Below are positions 36,719 to 48,549 of a stretch of DNA of 64,000 nt, one piece after another. Numbering within the stretch: the first letter of the stretch is position 1; each line of letters starts with the position of its first letter. The translations under genes and the position numbers were made by a program. This DNA comes from Clitoria ternatea. Its lineage: Eukaryota > Streptophyta > Magnoliopsida > Fabales > Fabaceae. The stretch covers positions 86,258,501 through 86,322,500 of the forward strand of contig CM075674.1 of assembly GCA_037962975.1 (NCBI GenBank), written 5' to 3'. The notes below the pieces were generated by a model, which had not been told where the DNA came from, ran no database searches, and saw only the letters and a list, made by a program, of their open reading frames with translations.

Positions 36719-37290
36719 TAAGAGTACATTTGATTCGTGATTTTTTAAAAATTTTTGAGTAAGTTTAGTAGGAATAAAAGATTCACATGTTTGTTTGGTA
36801 AAAGATAATAAAATTATCTCCATAAAAGATTATTGGGAGTATTTTTTAAAAATAATTTCTTAAGTTTGCAACCTTTTGTTACCGGAAAAAATTAGAACTG
36901 TGACTTTATATTTTAAACTAGGGTAGTTTTAAAAATTTACTTTATATTTTTAAGGATATTCTATTTGAATCAAATATGAAAATAAAATTATGATAAAGTA
37001 AAACTCTTAAGTCATCCTCAACGTATTCACCATCAATCAAATTAGTCCCTAAACAAATTTTAGTTTTTAAAATTTTTAAATTTATTTGATATTATGAAAA
37101 TATTTAAATCTATACAATAAAATTCTACTACCCAGCATGTGGAAGTTAAAGTGTCAAGACACTTGACCTTACGAGAGAAACTAACATGATGAATATGAGG
37201 CAAATGTTGGGTAGATAAAGTCATTAAATTTACTTTTAAAGACTAATTTGATTGATAATTAAAAATGTAACGCTTGAGGGAAAAACAACT
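36719..37290 (-). repeat. Right arm of the long inverted repeat, upstream of the PS1-like gene
   Basis: Reverse-complement counterpart of 34,927-35,577. It ends about 110 bp before the predicted start codon at 37,398, so it overlaps the likely promoter of the gene. Confidence 0.65.
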
Positions 37291-37397
37291 AGCCGTTGTA
37301 CAGTCTGGCCTTCTTCAAAATCCAAATATTCAAAATTATAAACCCTCTGTCTTTCTCTCTCCCACTCATTCTTTCACTCTCTTCCCTCAATTCTTCT

Positions 37398-40300
37398 ATG
37401 GCTGCCATTTCCATGGCAGAAAAGAAAAAGAATAACCCAAAACAAGAACAAGAAGATGAAGAAGAATCCATAATCCCGGTCTTAACGGTGCTGAAGAACA
37501 ATACAATCCTTAAGAACATCTTCATAATCCTAGACGACGACAAGAACCAAGTCTTAATTGGGCGACACCCAGATTGCAACATCGTCCTCACGCACCCAAG
37601 CATTAGCCGCTTCCACCTCAACATTCACTCCAATCCCTCTTCTCGCACTCTTTCCCTTCTCGATTTATCTTCTGGTACTTTCTTCTTTTCTCTTCTTTCT
37701 TTTCATTCTTTTTTCTGTTCGTGGGTTTTCAATTTCAATCTCTGTGGTTCTTGTTCAGTCCATGGCACGTGGGTGTGCGGGAGGAAGCTTCAGCCCAATG
37801 TGAGAGTGGACTTGAAGGAAGGTGACACCTTCACCCTTGGGGTTTCCACTAGGCTTTATCGTCTCAATTGGGTTCCTCTTACCCAAATCAATGCCTTTGT
37901 GCCACAACAAATAATCAAGGTACCGATTTTGTATTCATTCTTTTAATGATCATAGAACGTTGTTGGTGAGATGTTTGTGTTATTCTTCTTCTTCTTCTTG
38001 TTTTTTTTTATTCCTTTGGATTTTAATTTTATTAGAATTGAGATAGCCTTAGAGGGAAATTGATGTCTATAATATATATATATATATATATTTGTGTCTT
38101 TTGATTTGGGCTTGCCTGCAGGATGAGAATTTGGAACAAGAGATTCAAATGTCAGAAGAAGGCATTGTTTCTTTTTCTTGTGATGAAGAAAGCAAGAACC
38201 ATTGTGAAGATCACACATTTGGAGATCTCAATGGCTCCTTTAGAACTGAAACTTCGCCTTTTCCTACAAATTCTGATAGACTGTGTGGCTGCCTTGGCTG
38301 TGTTTTGTCTCCCCCTTATGTACATTCGGTTGATGAAACTGATAACACACGGAAAATTGAAGCTTCTCCTGAAGTAGGGGTGCTGGGAGAAACTAATTTG
38401 CTTTGCATATTGGGAGAATATTTGACACACAACGTATGTTTGCCAGTCGTGGAAGCAGTCCAAGGGACCAAAATACAGCAGTTTCAAGCGCCACCCGACA
38501 CTTTTGATGAAAAAGATGCTGCTGCAGTGGCTGTGATGTCACAAGAATCTGAATTTGAATGTACAGTAAGAGATAATGACAGGGTTGAAGATATTTTAAC
38601 TGCTGGAGCAAGAATTTTCAATTTTGAGAACAAGGGTTTGCTTGTTGGTGAAGATATTTCTGGTTCTGAATTTCATCCAGTTCAAGTTGTTGAAGAAGTT
38701 TCTGTAGATTCAATGTCTCATGGAGAAAGACTAGATGAATGCAGTGAAGAGTACAAGTCAAAGCTGCAGGACCTGGATGCTAAATCCTGCCATGACGAGC
38801 AAGGGTACTTGCTGGATGAATTAGTTGAAGATAAGAGAATTATAAGTATAGATCCTGTGAGTTCTGGTGAAAACGATGTAGGTGCAGTGACTGCAATAAC
38901 CACAGAATCTGAATTTGAATGCACAGTTGGAGATAATGAAAGGATTGATGATATGTTAACAACAAAATCAAGGATGATCAATTCTGAGAACGCGTGCATG
39001 GTGAATGAGGAAGCTATTCCTGTTACCGAATTTCAACGAATCAATATTGTTGAAGAAGTTGCTGTGGATCCAATATCTGATGGAGAAAATGAAGATAAAT
39101 GTGGGAAGGAATTGAGGTCAAAGTTGCAGGCATCCCTGAATGCCCAATCCTGTCATGAACTTGGTGACACAGTGGATGAAACAGCTGAAGGTTCTGGAAA
39201 CAAGTACACAAGCAGGATCTCCTCCACGTCATTTGGAGTAGAACCACCAAATTCTTCAATGCCTCAGGAATGTCTTTTGGACATTACAAACAAGATTGAG
39301 AACCAGACCCCCCAATCTCTTCTTGCTGTGCTGGTGACAGAATCCTCTGAGATGGAAAGCATCAAAAACTGTGTAGAATCAATGGAGAAAAGTTCAACCT
39401 TTGGCAATATTCGGTCAAGAAGAGGTATGGTTGTTGCTAGTGCACCCCAAGCTCGAGCCACAAAGAGTAGAGTTTCAAGGACATCTAATGTTGACACTGA
39501 TGTTAAAATGAGAAATGTGAAGCATGCCGCCATAAATAAATCATTATCAAAGGATCTTTTCTTTGTTTTTGATGAGGAAAATGAAATATGCACTCCAAGT
39601 AAGGAAAACTTAAGCCCAAATGTCTATCACTTGCGGTTTGTGACAAAGAAAGGTAAGCCAGAAAAAGAAAGTCAACATTCCAGCATTCAACAAAGGTCAC
39701 ATAAGTTGAAGGCTGGTTTCAGTCCTGACATCTATTCAGCTGAAAGCTTAAGTGCCATATCAAACAAAGAGAACCAGACTCCAAAATTAGCCCACAAAAC
39801 AAAGCCACAAAGAGAGCCTCTTGGATGGCATATTAACTTGGCTCATGAACGAGATATCATGGAATTGAAAATGAACTCTGGAGGCAATTGCAAACCTGCG
39901 ACTCCCAGTCCTGTTTTTGCGGCAAAAGACATTGATGATTCTACTAATTGTCAACAGATCTCAAACGAGCCCACTAAACCTTTGGTACGACACAATGCAT
40001 ATCATTCTCTTATTGTAAATGGCCTAAGAGTTCATTTAGAATATATGCTTACATTTGTTTAATTTGCAGCATATTAGTAAAGAACAAAAGAGGGGCTGGG
40101 ACATGGTTGTAGACACTGCTTCTCTTCTGAACAAGGAGTCAAGGAAAGCTTTGCAGCTTCTACAAGGTCTCAAGGGGACTCGTTTAATCATTCCAAGACT
40201 CGGTAATGAGTTTTTGATCATCATATTATGTGCCCTGTTATCTACTTTGTTAGAATTGAAGTATTATTGTTTCTCACAAAAGACAAAAACTGATTTCATT

Positions 40301-40963
40301 TGACACTGTGATGTTAGTGATAAGGGAACTGGACAGTATGAAGCAACAATTTAAAATTTTCAGAAGAACTTCAGAGGCTTCTTTGGCATTAGAATGGCTT
40401 GAAGAATGTATGGAGAACACAAAGCCGTGGATTCATATCCAAAGCTCAATAATATGCAGACAAACAGCTTCAATCCCTCCTGTTTCACCTCACAATCAGT
40501 TTATTAAAGAGAGGTGGGCTTTTCCTGCTCCCAACAGCTCAAAGGAATGTTCTTCACCAACTGTTGAAGATCACATCATTGACTTTGCTCTTCAATATAG
40601 AAGAAATGAGAATGTTGGACAACTTGTCCTTCTTAGTGACGATGTCACATTGAAAATTAAATCCATGGCAAAGGTACTTCCTCTATGACAAATTGTGACA
40701 ACTATCTTTTGTCATATCTCTACGGCAAACTGTCCTATCTCATTTTTCTCAGTACTTGATGTTCTCTCTTTCTGCTGCAGGGGTTGCTATGTGAGACAGT
40801 GCAACAATTTCGCCAGAGTTTAGTGACCCCCTTCTCTGAGAGGTTTATGTGGCCAAAAAGCTCTCCTCGGGGGCTGACATGGTCTTGCCAAGATGATGTA
40901 GTTCTAAGGGAGAAATATTGTGGATTGCCATCGAAGGCTGGTTTGAGGCTCATTATCTCCTAA
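37398..40963 (+). CDS. PS1: FHA and PIN domain protein, PARALLEL SPINDLE 1-like (six exons)
   Basis: Predicted exons: 37,398-37,674; 37,759-37,919; 38,122-39,984; 40,070-40,202; 40,318-40,673; 40,781-40,963. All introns are GT-AG and phases agree, giving 990 residues. An FHA domain (residues about 27-135) has GRH at 55-57, SISRFH at 68-73 and HGTW at 94-97, the phosphothreonine-binding loops. The long acidic middle has a 120-residue duplication (about 281-400 and 401-520). A PIN domain (about 778-930) has D782, E815 and D919/D920 as candidate metal-binding acids. In Arabidopsis, PS1 has this layout and its loss causes parallel spindles in meiosis II and unreduced pollen. The ATG at 37,398 was chosen because the upstream extension starts at a TTG and lacks conserved content; ATG 37,413 is an alternative. 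The protein is shorter than Arabidopsis PS1, mainly in the variable middle. Exon ends are inferred from splice signals. Confidence 0.87.
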
Positions 40964-42269
40964 GCAGTTTTTGTACTTTCAATGTATAGTTTCTTAAACC
41001 ACCCTTCAATATTTGAGTATCATTTATCGATTTCCAAACTTGCTCTTTAAGACTCCAATTCTTCTTCTAATGCACCCTGTTAATACTGCATTATCCCATA
41101 TTAGAAACTACCCGCAAGCTTCCTTTGACTTTAAAACTCTCTCAAAATGCCATTACTGCATGTTTTATTTATTTGAAATTCTAAACTTTATAGACTATGT
41201 TTTTGAGTTGTTGCGGCCTGTGCGTGTGCATCAACAACTCTAAGCAACTCACATTCTATTACTGGTTTGCTCCGAAGTGCGGTGGTAACTTTTTCTCCTT
41301 TCTCCTTTAGTCATCGGCTTCTGTACATCACTGTGTTTTTCAGTAACTCCGTTAAAATTGTGCCAGTTTAAAGCTAACCGATGTTAAACGAAAGTAAATG
41401 GTGGGAATCGATTTCTAAGTTTTGTTACGTCATCAAAATGTAAGATTTTTTTAGTATAGGCCTAATTCTTAAATGAGGGTTGGATAGGGACCAAATAATT
41501 TATCCTTTTTAAATATCAGTATTGTTAAAAGTATATAAATGAGTAGGAAAGTTATTAGAATATGGGTGTTTTTTATATGGTAACTCACTATACTCAACCA
41601 GTTAAACTAGACCTCCTTGATAAAATAGGAGTGTTTGAGAAACTATTCCAACATACATTTTAAACTTTTAATATATACTTATGTTTCTCACTTTCCACTT
41701 AAAATTTATGGTAAAAAAAACAAAAAAACAAAATAGAGCATGATTTTAGAGTAGATTATTTTTTAGTCAACAATTTGAATTATAATACTTTATGCAGTCA
41801 GAAGATAATGTTGCTTAGGGATAATGTGGAATGCAATTTTTCTAGACAATGTTTTTTAAACCATACACCCCTTCTTCCATACAAAATGTTGGAAATTCGT
41901 ACGGACACTAAATTGACAAAAGAATTGATGTGCATAGGAACAATGATAACCATCACAATAAAATGCATGAGCCATAAATGACATTATGGTCATGGTTGTA
42001 AAAATTGAATCGAATCGACTAGTTCAATCGGGAACCGGTTGCTTAAATTATAAGTATGAGCAATCCTAAAAACATCTTGTACATGGTCGTGTTAAATTGA
42101 ACAGTAACTATGCTTAACTCTGATATTTGGCATATCCTCTAGACCTACATAACCATATTTTTTTGGTCAAAACCTACATAACCACATTTAAACAAGCATA
42201 AATAACAAGTGGGCTTTTTGAACCTAACCCTATAAAGGTTGCTTACCTACATGGACCGACCCAAATTAC
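40964..42269. other. PS1 3' flank and intergenic sequence
   Basis: The first few hundred bases presumably hold the 3' UTR. The rest shows no gene. GTTCAATCGGGAACCGG at about 42,024 is a short palindrome-like phrase common in plant non-autonomous DNA elements, but no element ends were found. Confidence 0.45.
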
Positions 42270-43633
42270 TATAACATTCTTGATGTTAAAATTTAATTTA
42301 TTTTTTCACATAAAAATTTATTCAAATTAATTAGGAATTTTCCTAAATTATTATAAATTAATTGAGTATCATTGGGAATTTTAATAAAGCGACGAATTTC
42401 TAATAGTGAATTTTAGTGAATTTAATTTGTAAAATTTAAATTTAGATTAAATGATGATGGTAAAATATAAGTTACCATGAGATAGAAGTAAATCTTATTT
42501 AAAAAATAAAAGAAAATAGAAAAGAAATGGTAAAAGGACCAAAATGCCCTTGTGACTTAAAACAAAATTTTATTCCTTTCTTGTCCTCATGGTTCATGCA
42601 TGAAAGGTAGATACATAAACTCTCATTTTTTCTCTTCCATGGTCATACCTTTAAGGGCTTGATTGGAGCTCTATTTTTTTACTGAAAACTGAAATTGATC
42701 ACATAACTGAAATTGATCACATAACTGGATTCGCGGGAACGAGGTAAGCACATTGGTAGCTTCAATTTTTAGTTTCGGTCTATCTTCTCTCAAAACTAAA
42801 TTTCACGTAGGATGGGGGGTTTTCATTTCATTGAAGTTTTGCAATCTAAGCTTCTAAATGGAAGCCTTAGATGATAGGTATTGATATGGCATTAACAAGT
42901 TTTTATTTCGGTACCTGTAGCTTGCGAACCGAGCATTGGCGAGGCGTTAGCTGAAAAAGGATGCAAAACCAAGAGCAGAATTAATCGAGGTACGTTTCAA
43001 AAGCCTTAAAAATGTATTTGGAGTTGTTTCAGTAAAATGGGTTTTGTGATTTTGGTTGAGATGCTAATGCACTTCATAAATTCCTTAAATTTTAGATATT
43101 GAGCATACCTGACATCAAAAGCAGGTGTCGGAAGCTTGAAAACGAGGTAAGAGGTGTTCGGTGTACTAGTTAATTTAGAAATATTATTCGACGTTAATTG
43201 GCGTCTGGAAAAAGGAACATAATTAGCGCCAATTATCTAATTTAACCATAATATATGATTGATGGAACTTGTAATATGAATTATGGCTAGATATGAATTT
43301 AGTAATGTTGAGAATGAAAACTATGCATAAGTTATGTATAGTGGTGAAACGATGAGATTGATAAGTAGTTTATATCAAAATGAGTTCCGAATATATGTGA
43401 TGATGAATTTGACAATTGTAAGAGAATTCTATGGTGTGAAATTATGGTATTGAGTATGAGACTGGAAGTTATTGTGTTATGAACTTAAGTACATGATGTA
43501 TATTTGATATATATATATATATATAGGTATGTCTATATGTTTATAGGTATGTATATATGTTGGAATAAGTTTCCAAGTATAGAGTGATGAACTTGATGTT
43601 GCATGAGTATTTGTAAATGAAATTGCATCAAAG

Positions 43634-43711
43634 TATGTATGTATGTATGTATGTATGTATGTATGTATGTATGTATGTATGTATGTATGTATATATATAT
43701 ATATATATATG
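43634..43711 (+). repeat. ATGT tetranucleotide and TA microsatellite
   Basis: About 14 copies of GTAT followed by a TA run of about 20 bp. A separate TA run lies at 43,508-43,525. The minus-strand frame repeating HTYI is produced by this microsatellite. Confidence 0.95.
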
Positions 43712-44407
43712 AATTTGTATCTGAGTGATTAATCAATATTGTGATTGAAATTATATTGATAAATGTTTGTACCTGAGTGGTTGTTATGATATTGATTGAA
43801 TATTAATTATGTCTGAGTGGCTTTGCGTTAATGTGAAAACATAAAATATGATGAACAGAGAATTGAGAAGTGGTGTATGTCTGAGTAGTCACCATTTGTT
43901 TTCGATATTGAATGTCTAAGTGGCTAAATTGAGAAATCGAATGCCTATGATGGCTTGAGTTATATTTTTGGCTATTAGTGTTGAACTATTAAAGTAAATT
44001 AATTTATTAATCCAATGGAAGATATTAGAAGTGAATATATATGATTCTGTGTGGTTTAGATGGTTATGCATATTTCACCCCTCATTTTTGGCTCTAGTGG
44101 TCAAGTAGGACCCCGTTGAGCAAACAGGACCTAATGGTTGAGGTGGAGAGCCAAGCAAGGCTCGATGGACCAAATAGGGTTCACGGGGCATCAAGTAAGA
44201 CCCACAGCTTGTGGTTGATCCATTTTTAGTATCTGAATACTAACGAGTGTAATTAAACCTTGAATGAGAGTCAGTGGTGCATTGTGTGATTGATAATGTG
44301 AAACCATGATATGTGTGTTTTGCTATGTGTATCCTGAGTGGCATGTGATGTTTAAAAGTGCATCTCCATATGATGTTATGAATAATTGAAATGATTGAGA
44401 TGAGTTG

Positions 44408-44409
<2 letters not shown>

Positions 44410-44451
<42 letters not shown>

Positions 44452-44452
44452 A
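44410..44452 (+). repeat. Compound TA/TG microsatellite
   Basis: A TA run of about 20 bp followed by a TG run of about 20 bp inside the chromovirus-like LTR. Confidence 0.95.
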
Positions 44453-45671
44453 TGTTGCTATTGGTAGCCTGAGTGGCTTAAAATAATCAAAAATATAATT
44501 AACACGATTAATGATTTGGACTTGTATGTAATGTTGGATATCGTGAGTGGAAAATTTAGTGATGACTGAGTACATGTATGTGTAGTAAGTGAATTTTGAG
44601 AACTTGGAGAATGTTCATGAAATGTGGAGTAAATATAAATATACACGAGCATGTATTTTAAGGCTAATGTTATGCCTTTTTTAGTTTTGAGTTTCTATAT
44701 TAATTAGTATGTTCGACACTCACCCTTTCTGTGGTTGTTTCTTTTTAGTAACCAATGACAGAAATATTATGAACACCACGGAGGCGAGCACCAAACGACC
44801 CAAGATTGCCAAGGAATGATGGTTGAATTTGTATTGTTTGTAATGATGTTAAATTATGAGCATGTATGTTGTTGAAACTAAGCCTGATTTGAAAAAAGAA
44901 ATTTAGTAATAACCGTTGACCAGACCCCAAGTTGCGTTAATATAACCAAACCTCAAGATTTGTTAATAACAAACATTAAGGCATTTAAATATAATAAAGC
45001 CTACCCATGTGTGTTTTAATCTGTTCAAATTAAGTGTTTTAGGAAACAAATTAAAAATACACAGGTTACAAAAGAAAGGGGGAGTCCATCAGGATAAAAG
45101 TATGAGTCAACAAAAGTCTGATTCTAGGCTTTGCCCAAAAAGAGTCTAGTTAAATAAATTTTAGATCTTTGAACCATCAATCAGACCTCAGACTTTTGAA
45201 ATAACAAAGATCATGCAACAAGAACACTATTTCAAGTACTCATCATGCAACGTTCTAAACTCTTTTTGATGATGCTTCGAGTCAAGCTCCTATCAAGGAC
45301 AATTGTGTTTATCATCAAAGAAGATAAGAGACAAAACAGTGAAGCAACCAAAGCTCATTTTCAAAGAAACCAATGTAGCTACCCTACGTAGCTGATTGTA
45401 GTCAGCTCTTGTTTAAGGAAGTTATAGAAGGTCATCAGCAATATGCTCTGCGTGTTAATTAGAAGAAAAAAGCCAACAAATGATCTTTATGCACTGAAGA
45501 TCTCTAGGAACTCTTTTTTCATGCAAGCTTCAAAGTTCCTTTATACCAGACCTTTTGGCATCTCATCATCTTCTCAAGGTCTGGCGCTTTCAAATAAGTA
45601 AAAACTCTTTCAAAGGATTTCCAATGACTATATCTCCTCACCAACTTCTCAAATGGTCATCTTGAGTAGCC

Positions 45672-45678
45672 TATATAT
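45672..45678 (+). promoter_or_regulatory. TATA-like site in the SIRE-type LTR
   Basis: CCTATATATTTGAAG, upstream of AATATATACAAGAGAG, has the look of an LTR promoter. The Pack-MULE lies about 130 bp downstream, so LTR transcripts would enter it in the sense direction of its captured gene pieces. Confidence 0.4.
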
Positions 45679-45809
45679 TTGAAGAGATTCAAAGTTGAAT
45701 ATATACAAGAGAGAACCTCTGTGATCCTGAAGTAAAGTTCCTACAATCAACACAATCTCTTCTTTGTTCTCTTTTCTTAGGACAAAGGTCTGTTTTGTTA
45801 TTCTGTATT

Positions 45810-45943
45810 GACAGAACACCCCAGTTAGTCCCTGACTCCAACACAGTCGGAAACTTAGGTCCTTCAATTAGTAGGTTAGTCTCTTAAGTCCTCCACGTCC
45901 GTGATCGTCAGACACTTAGATCCCTGCCGTTAAACCTTCGTTA
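45810..45943 (+). repeat. Pack-MULE left terminal inverted repeat
   Basis: 134 bp, matching the reverse complement of 48,747-48,880 with about 6 mismatches counted by eye. Beyond 45,943 the similarity ends abruptly. Confidence 0.9.
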
Positions 45944-46339
45944 ACTTCTGTCAGAGTCAGCTGATGTGGCTCATTAAATCCCAGTAGGATGCCACATTTT
46001 TATCAAAACTACGTCGTTTTGGTCCCCAAAATCCATGTCACACATATAGAAATAATGTGACTTCATTTTGATGGAACCCTAAGTATTTTCATCGTCCTCT
46101 TTCTTCTTCTCATCTTCTTCATATGTTTTCTTTTTTTCTTTATCTTCCCCCGTTGACTTCTTCGAGCGTGTTTGGTTTGCCCCTCTCTTCTCTGTTCCCT
46201 CCGTTCTGTCGCGTTCAATGGCCCCCTTCTCCGTCTGCGTAAACGGTGGCCTGTTTGGGTGTGAGGATCGCCTCCGTTCCGTCTGAGGTAAAAGAACCCT
46301 AATCCCTAAAATTTTTCTCCTCCCTTGTTTTTGTGTTGT

Positions 46340-46560
46340 GAAATATTACTTGGGAGTGTGGGATTCAGGTTGGGTGAGGGTTTGGAGTTGGGAGGGTGGC
46401 CGTGGGTGGGTGCTATTTGGGGTGGGGTTGTTTTCAGGTTTAGGTAAGGTTGTGGGAAAGGGGTTCTGTTGGGGTGGGATTGGGGACTGTGGGATTCGGC
46501 TTGGGTGAGGGTTGTTTGGGGTTGGGAGGTTAGCCGTGGGTGGGTGGTGTTTGGGGTGGG
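46340..46560 (+). repeat. G-rich duplicated leader in the Pack-MULE
   Basis: GTGGGATTCAGGTTGGGTGA at about 46,359 and GTGGGATTCGGCTTGGGTGA at about 46,489 begin two related stretches of about 130 bp with GGGTGGGGTTG. It is upstream of the phosphatase start and much more G-rich than its surroundings. The minus-strand proline-rich frame here is a by-product. Confidence 0.7.
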
Positions 46561-46574
46561 GTTGTGTTTGGAAG

Positions 46575-46770
46575 ATGACGCGGGTTTTGCATTTAGTTAA
46601 ATCCTTCAAAGATGACGCTCCTTACAAAATCGGCGAGGTAGGTAGTCTTCGATACGGTGCGTTTTGTTTGTTTTAAGGTATTTATTCAATTGTTATTTTG
46701 CATTCTACAGGGTCTCTATTTGGGTTCATTTGGCACTGCATCTAAGAAGGCTTCTTTGAAAAACTTGAAT
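46575..46770 (+). pseudogene. Dual-specificity phosphatase, captured N-terminal exons
   Basis: ATG at 46,575 opens an exon of 21 residues (start MTRVLHLVKSF, end YKIGE) that closes at a GT donor at 46,638. After an intron ending in ATTCTACAG, the next exon from 46,711 reads GLYLGSFGTASKKASLKNLN. Plant DsPTP1-like phosphatases begin their catalytic domain with a similar IEEGLYLGS phrase. Exon and intron are both retained, so capture was from genomic DNA. The frame runs into a stop shortly after the exon end at about 46,805. The central catalytic exons are not present. Confidence 0.75.
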
Positions 46771-47488
46771 GTCAAATTATGCTTTGTATTTCTTATTCCT
46801 AATGATCGATGAAAGAGTTATTCTGATTGGGTTCTTATGGAACTTATGATTTTATGGATGGATTCATAACTTGTAATTGAAATCATTTTAAATGGGATTA
46901 AATACGTAGCTGGAATTAAAGCATTTACTTTGCTGGTTCATTGTTTTGCTGGAAGTGTTCTGGTTCATTGTTTTGCTGGAAGATCAAGGAGGTAGGCTTC
47001 TCTGTTCCCATCTTTCTACCGTGTTTACTTAGGATCATATCTTGTTCTTTCTAAACTCATTTGTAGCCTGTTTTATGACATAATCATTCCATGCACTGTT
47101 TTGTTCTGATTTAAATTATTTGGAATGTTGTTTCTCATTGTTGAAATATATGGAGCTAGGCATAGCTTGTTGGAATTTCATTTAGGTTACTTGATATCTT
47201 ACTTTATCAAATATAAACAGAGTTTAGGATCCAATGGCTTTTGGATGCTGGTTCCTATACCAGTAATAAAAGGTAGCTAAACCCTTCAATTGTATTTTCC
47301 TGGCATAGTACAACATACATAGTACAGTAATAAAAGGTGGCTAAACACTGACATAGTCACTGATACTGCTAGGGTTAAAAGTGGTATTTTCCTGGCACAT
47401 GTACAACACACACTTCAATTGTTTTACACGGTTCTCTTTTTCATAAGATTCAATAATCATGGTGGTGTAATAACTAAGGGTTGTACGT

Positions 47489-48043
47489 ACAGACAGACAA
47501 GGCATCAATGTTAGAAGAGGCAATTGAATACTTGAAAATCACATCAGTTACAGCTTCAGGTGCAAATTGTCACATATAGTTATGAGTTTAAATTTTATGC
47601 ATAGTTTTTATATACATGTAAATTGCAGCTGCATAGGATCCAGATCCATATGTTTAAGGTAATTATTACATATATGATATAACTCAACAGTTGTTTACTT
47701 GGATGAAAATTTATGATTAGATAATAATATATATATATATAAACCATTATATTGTGATGTAAAGTTAATTAAATTCTATGAAGATATCATGGAGGTATGA
47801 GAATTGTCTTAAAGAAATTTAGTTATTGTTGGTAGGTAATATGGATGGGGGCCGACATGGCACCAATGATGTTTCCAGGAATTCAGCACTACATGTCACA
47901 AATGAGTATGGGAATGTCTGCACCTTCTTTGCCTTCTATTCATAATCCAAAGCAATTACCACATGATCAGATACCAAACCAGACTTTAATGTGCCAAAAT
48001 CCAGTTTTGGGTGGGTTTAGCTACCAAAATCAGATTCAAAATA
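47489..48043 (+). pseudogene. PIF-type bHLH transcription factor, captured exon pieces
   Basis: At about 47,489-47,539 the sequence reads TDKASMLEEAIEYLK, the second helix of the bHLH domain in phytochrome-interacting factors. A small piece at about 47,625-47,659 may be the next exon. From about 47,845 comes APMMFPGIQHYMSQMSMGM, then PSLPSIHNP and PNQTLMCQNPVLGGFSYQNQ, the Met/Gln/Pro-rich tail of PIF1/PIF3-like proteins. The basic region and the phytochrome-binding N-terminus are missing, so no working DNA-binding domain can be made. The order is that of a PIF gene with introns kept. Confidence 0.8.
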
Positions 48044-48130
48044 TCATGTTATTCTTATTTTTCATTTCATTGTTTCCCTTTTCATTAGATGGATTGGGCA
48101 CAATTGTGCTAATAATATTCCATATTCCAG

Positions 48131-48296
48131 TGTGACTATAGTTGTGGCATATCTGATGAAGACTCGTGAAATGAACTTTTCTGAAGCTCTACAACATGTG
48201 AAGAGAAAACGACCATCAGCATCTCCGAATCCCGGCTTCATTCGTCAGCTGGAGGACTTTGAAAAATCTCTTAACCGACTTTGTAGGAATGAATAA
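48131..48296 (+). pseudogene. Dual-specificity phosphatase, captured last exon
   Basis: After an acceptor CATATTCCAG the frame reads VTIVVAYLMKTREMNFSEAL, QHVKRKRP, NPGFIRQLEDFEKSLN and stops at 48,294-48,296. In DsPTP1-like enzymes this follows directly after the catalytic loop HCxxGxSRS; the loop itself, with the nucleophilic cysteine, lies in an exon not present here. The frame is undamaged from acceptor to stop. Confidence 0.82.
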
Positions 48297-48549
48297 AATT
48301 TATTCTCTTAACCAACAAATATGTGTTGTTCAGCTTCACTACCTAGTTCCTTGTAATTAGGAATAGATTTTTTTGACTAGTTACTGTATATAACCTTTAT
48401 TTGATTTTATAGATATGAGTCCATAATTATAACTGTTTCGTTTTGAATATTCTAGGATATGCATATGGATATTTATTTTTGATTAAATTGTCTTTTAATC
48501 CAAAAAAAAAGAATATAACAAAGCAGGATAAAAAAATTAAAATAAAACA

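Larger units (their letters stand above)
42270..44905 (+). mobile_element. Chromovirus (Tekay-like) LTR, opposite orientation to the 15-25 kb element
   Basis: The start TATAACATTCTTGATGTTAA at 42,270 resembles the sense start of the Tekay LTR (TGTAACATCCCTGATGTTTT). At 44,095-44,240 the sequence reads as the reverse complement of 16,185-16,310: GTCAAGTAGGACCC, GAGGTGGAGAGCCAAGCA, GGTTCACGGGGC and a TATCTGAATACTA phrase. There is no internal region and the right end is not sharply defined, so it is a solo or truncated LTR of a related family, much older than the intact element. Confidence 0.65.

Noticed and set aside
37296..37397. N-terminal extension of PS1 upstream of 37,398
   Set aside because: It would start at TTG and its sequence is unlike a conserved FHA protein; the ATG at 37,398 is the first in the frame.
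39985..40062. Continuation of the large PS1 exon to the stop at 40,062
   Set aside because: A GT donor at 39,985 and an acceptor at 40,069 join PIN-domain sequence in frame, so the extension is intron.
43533..43736. Minus-strand frame with HTYI repeats
   Set aside because: Produced by a GTAT microsatellite.
46346..46609. Minus-strand proline-rich frame of 87 codons
   Set aside because: It is the complement of a duplicated G-rich leader in the Pack-MULE.
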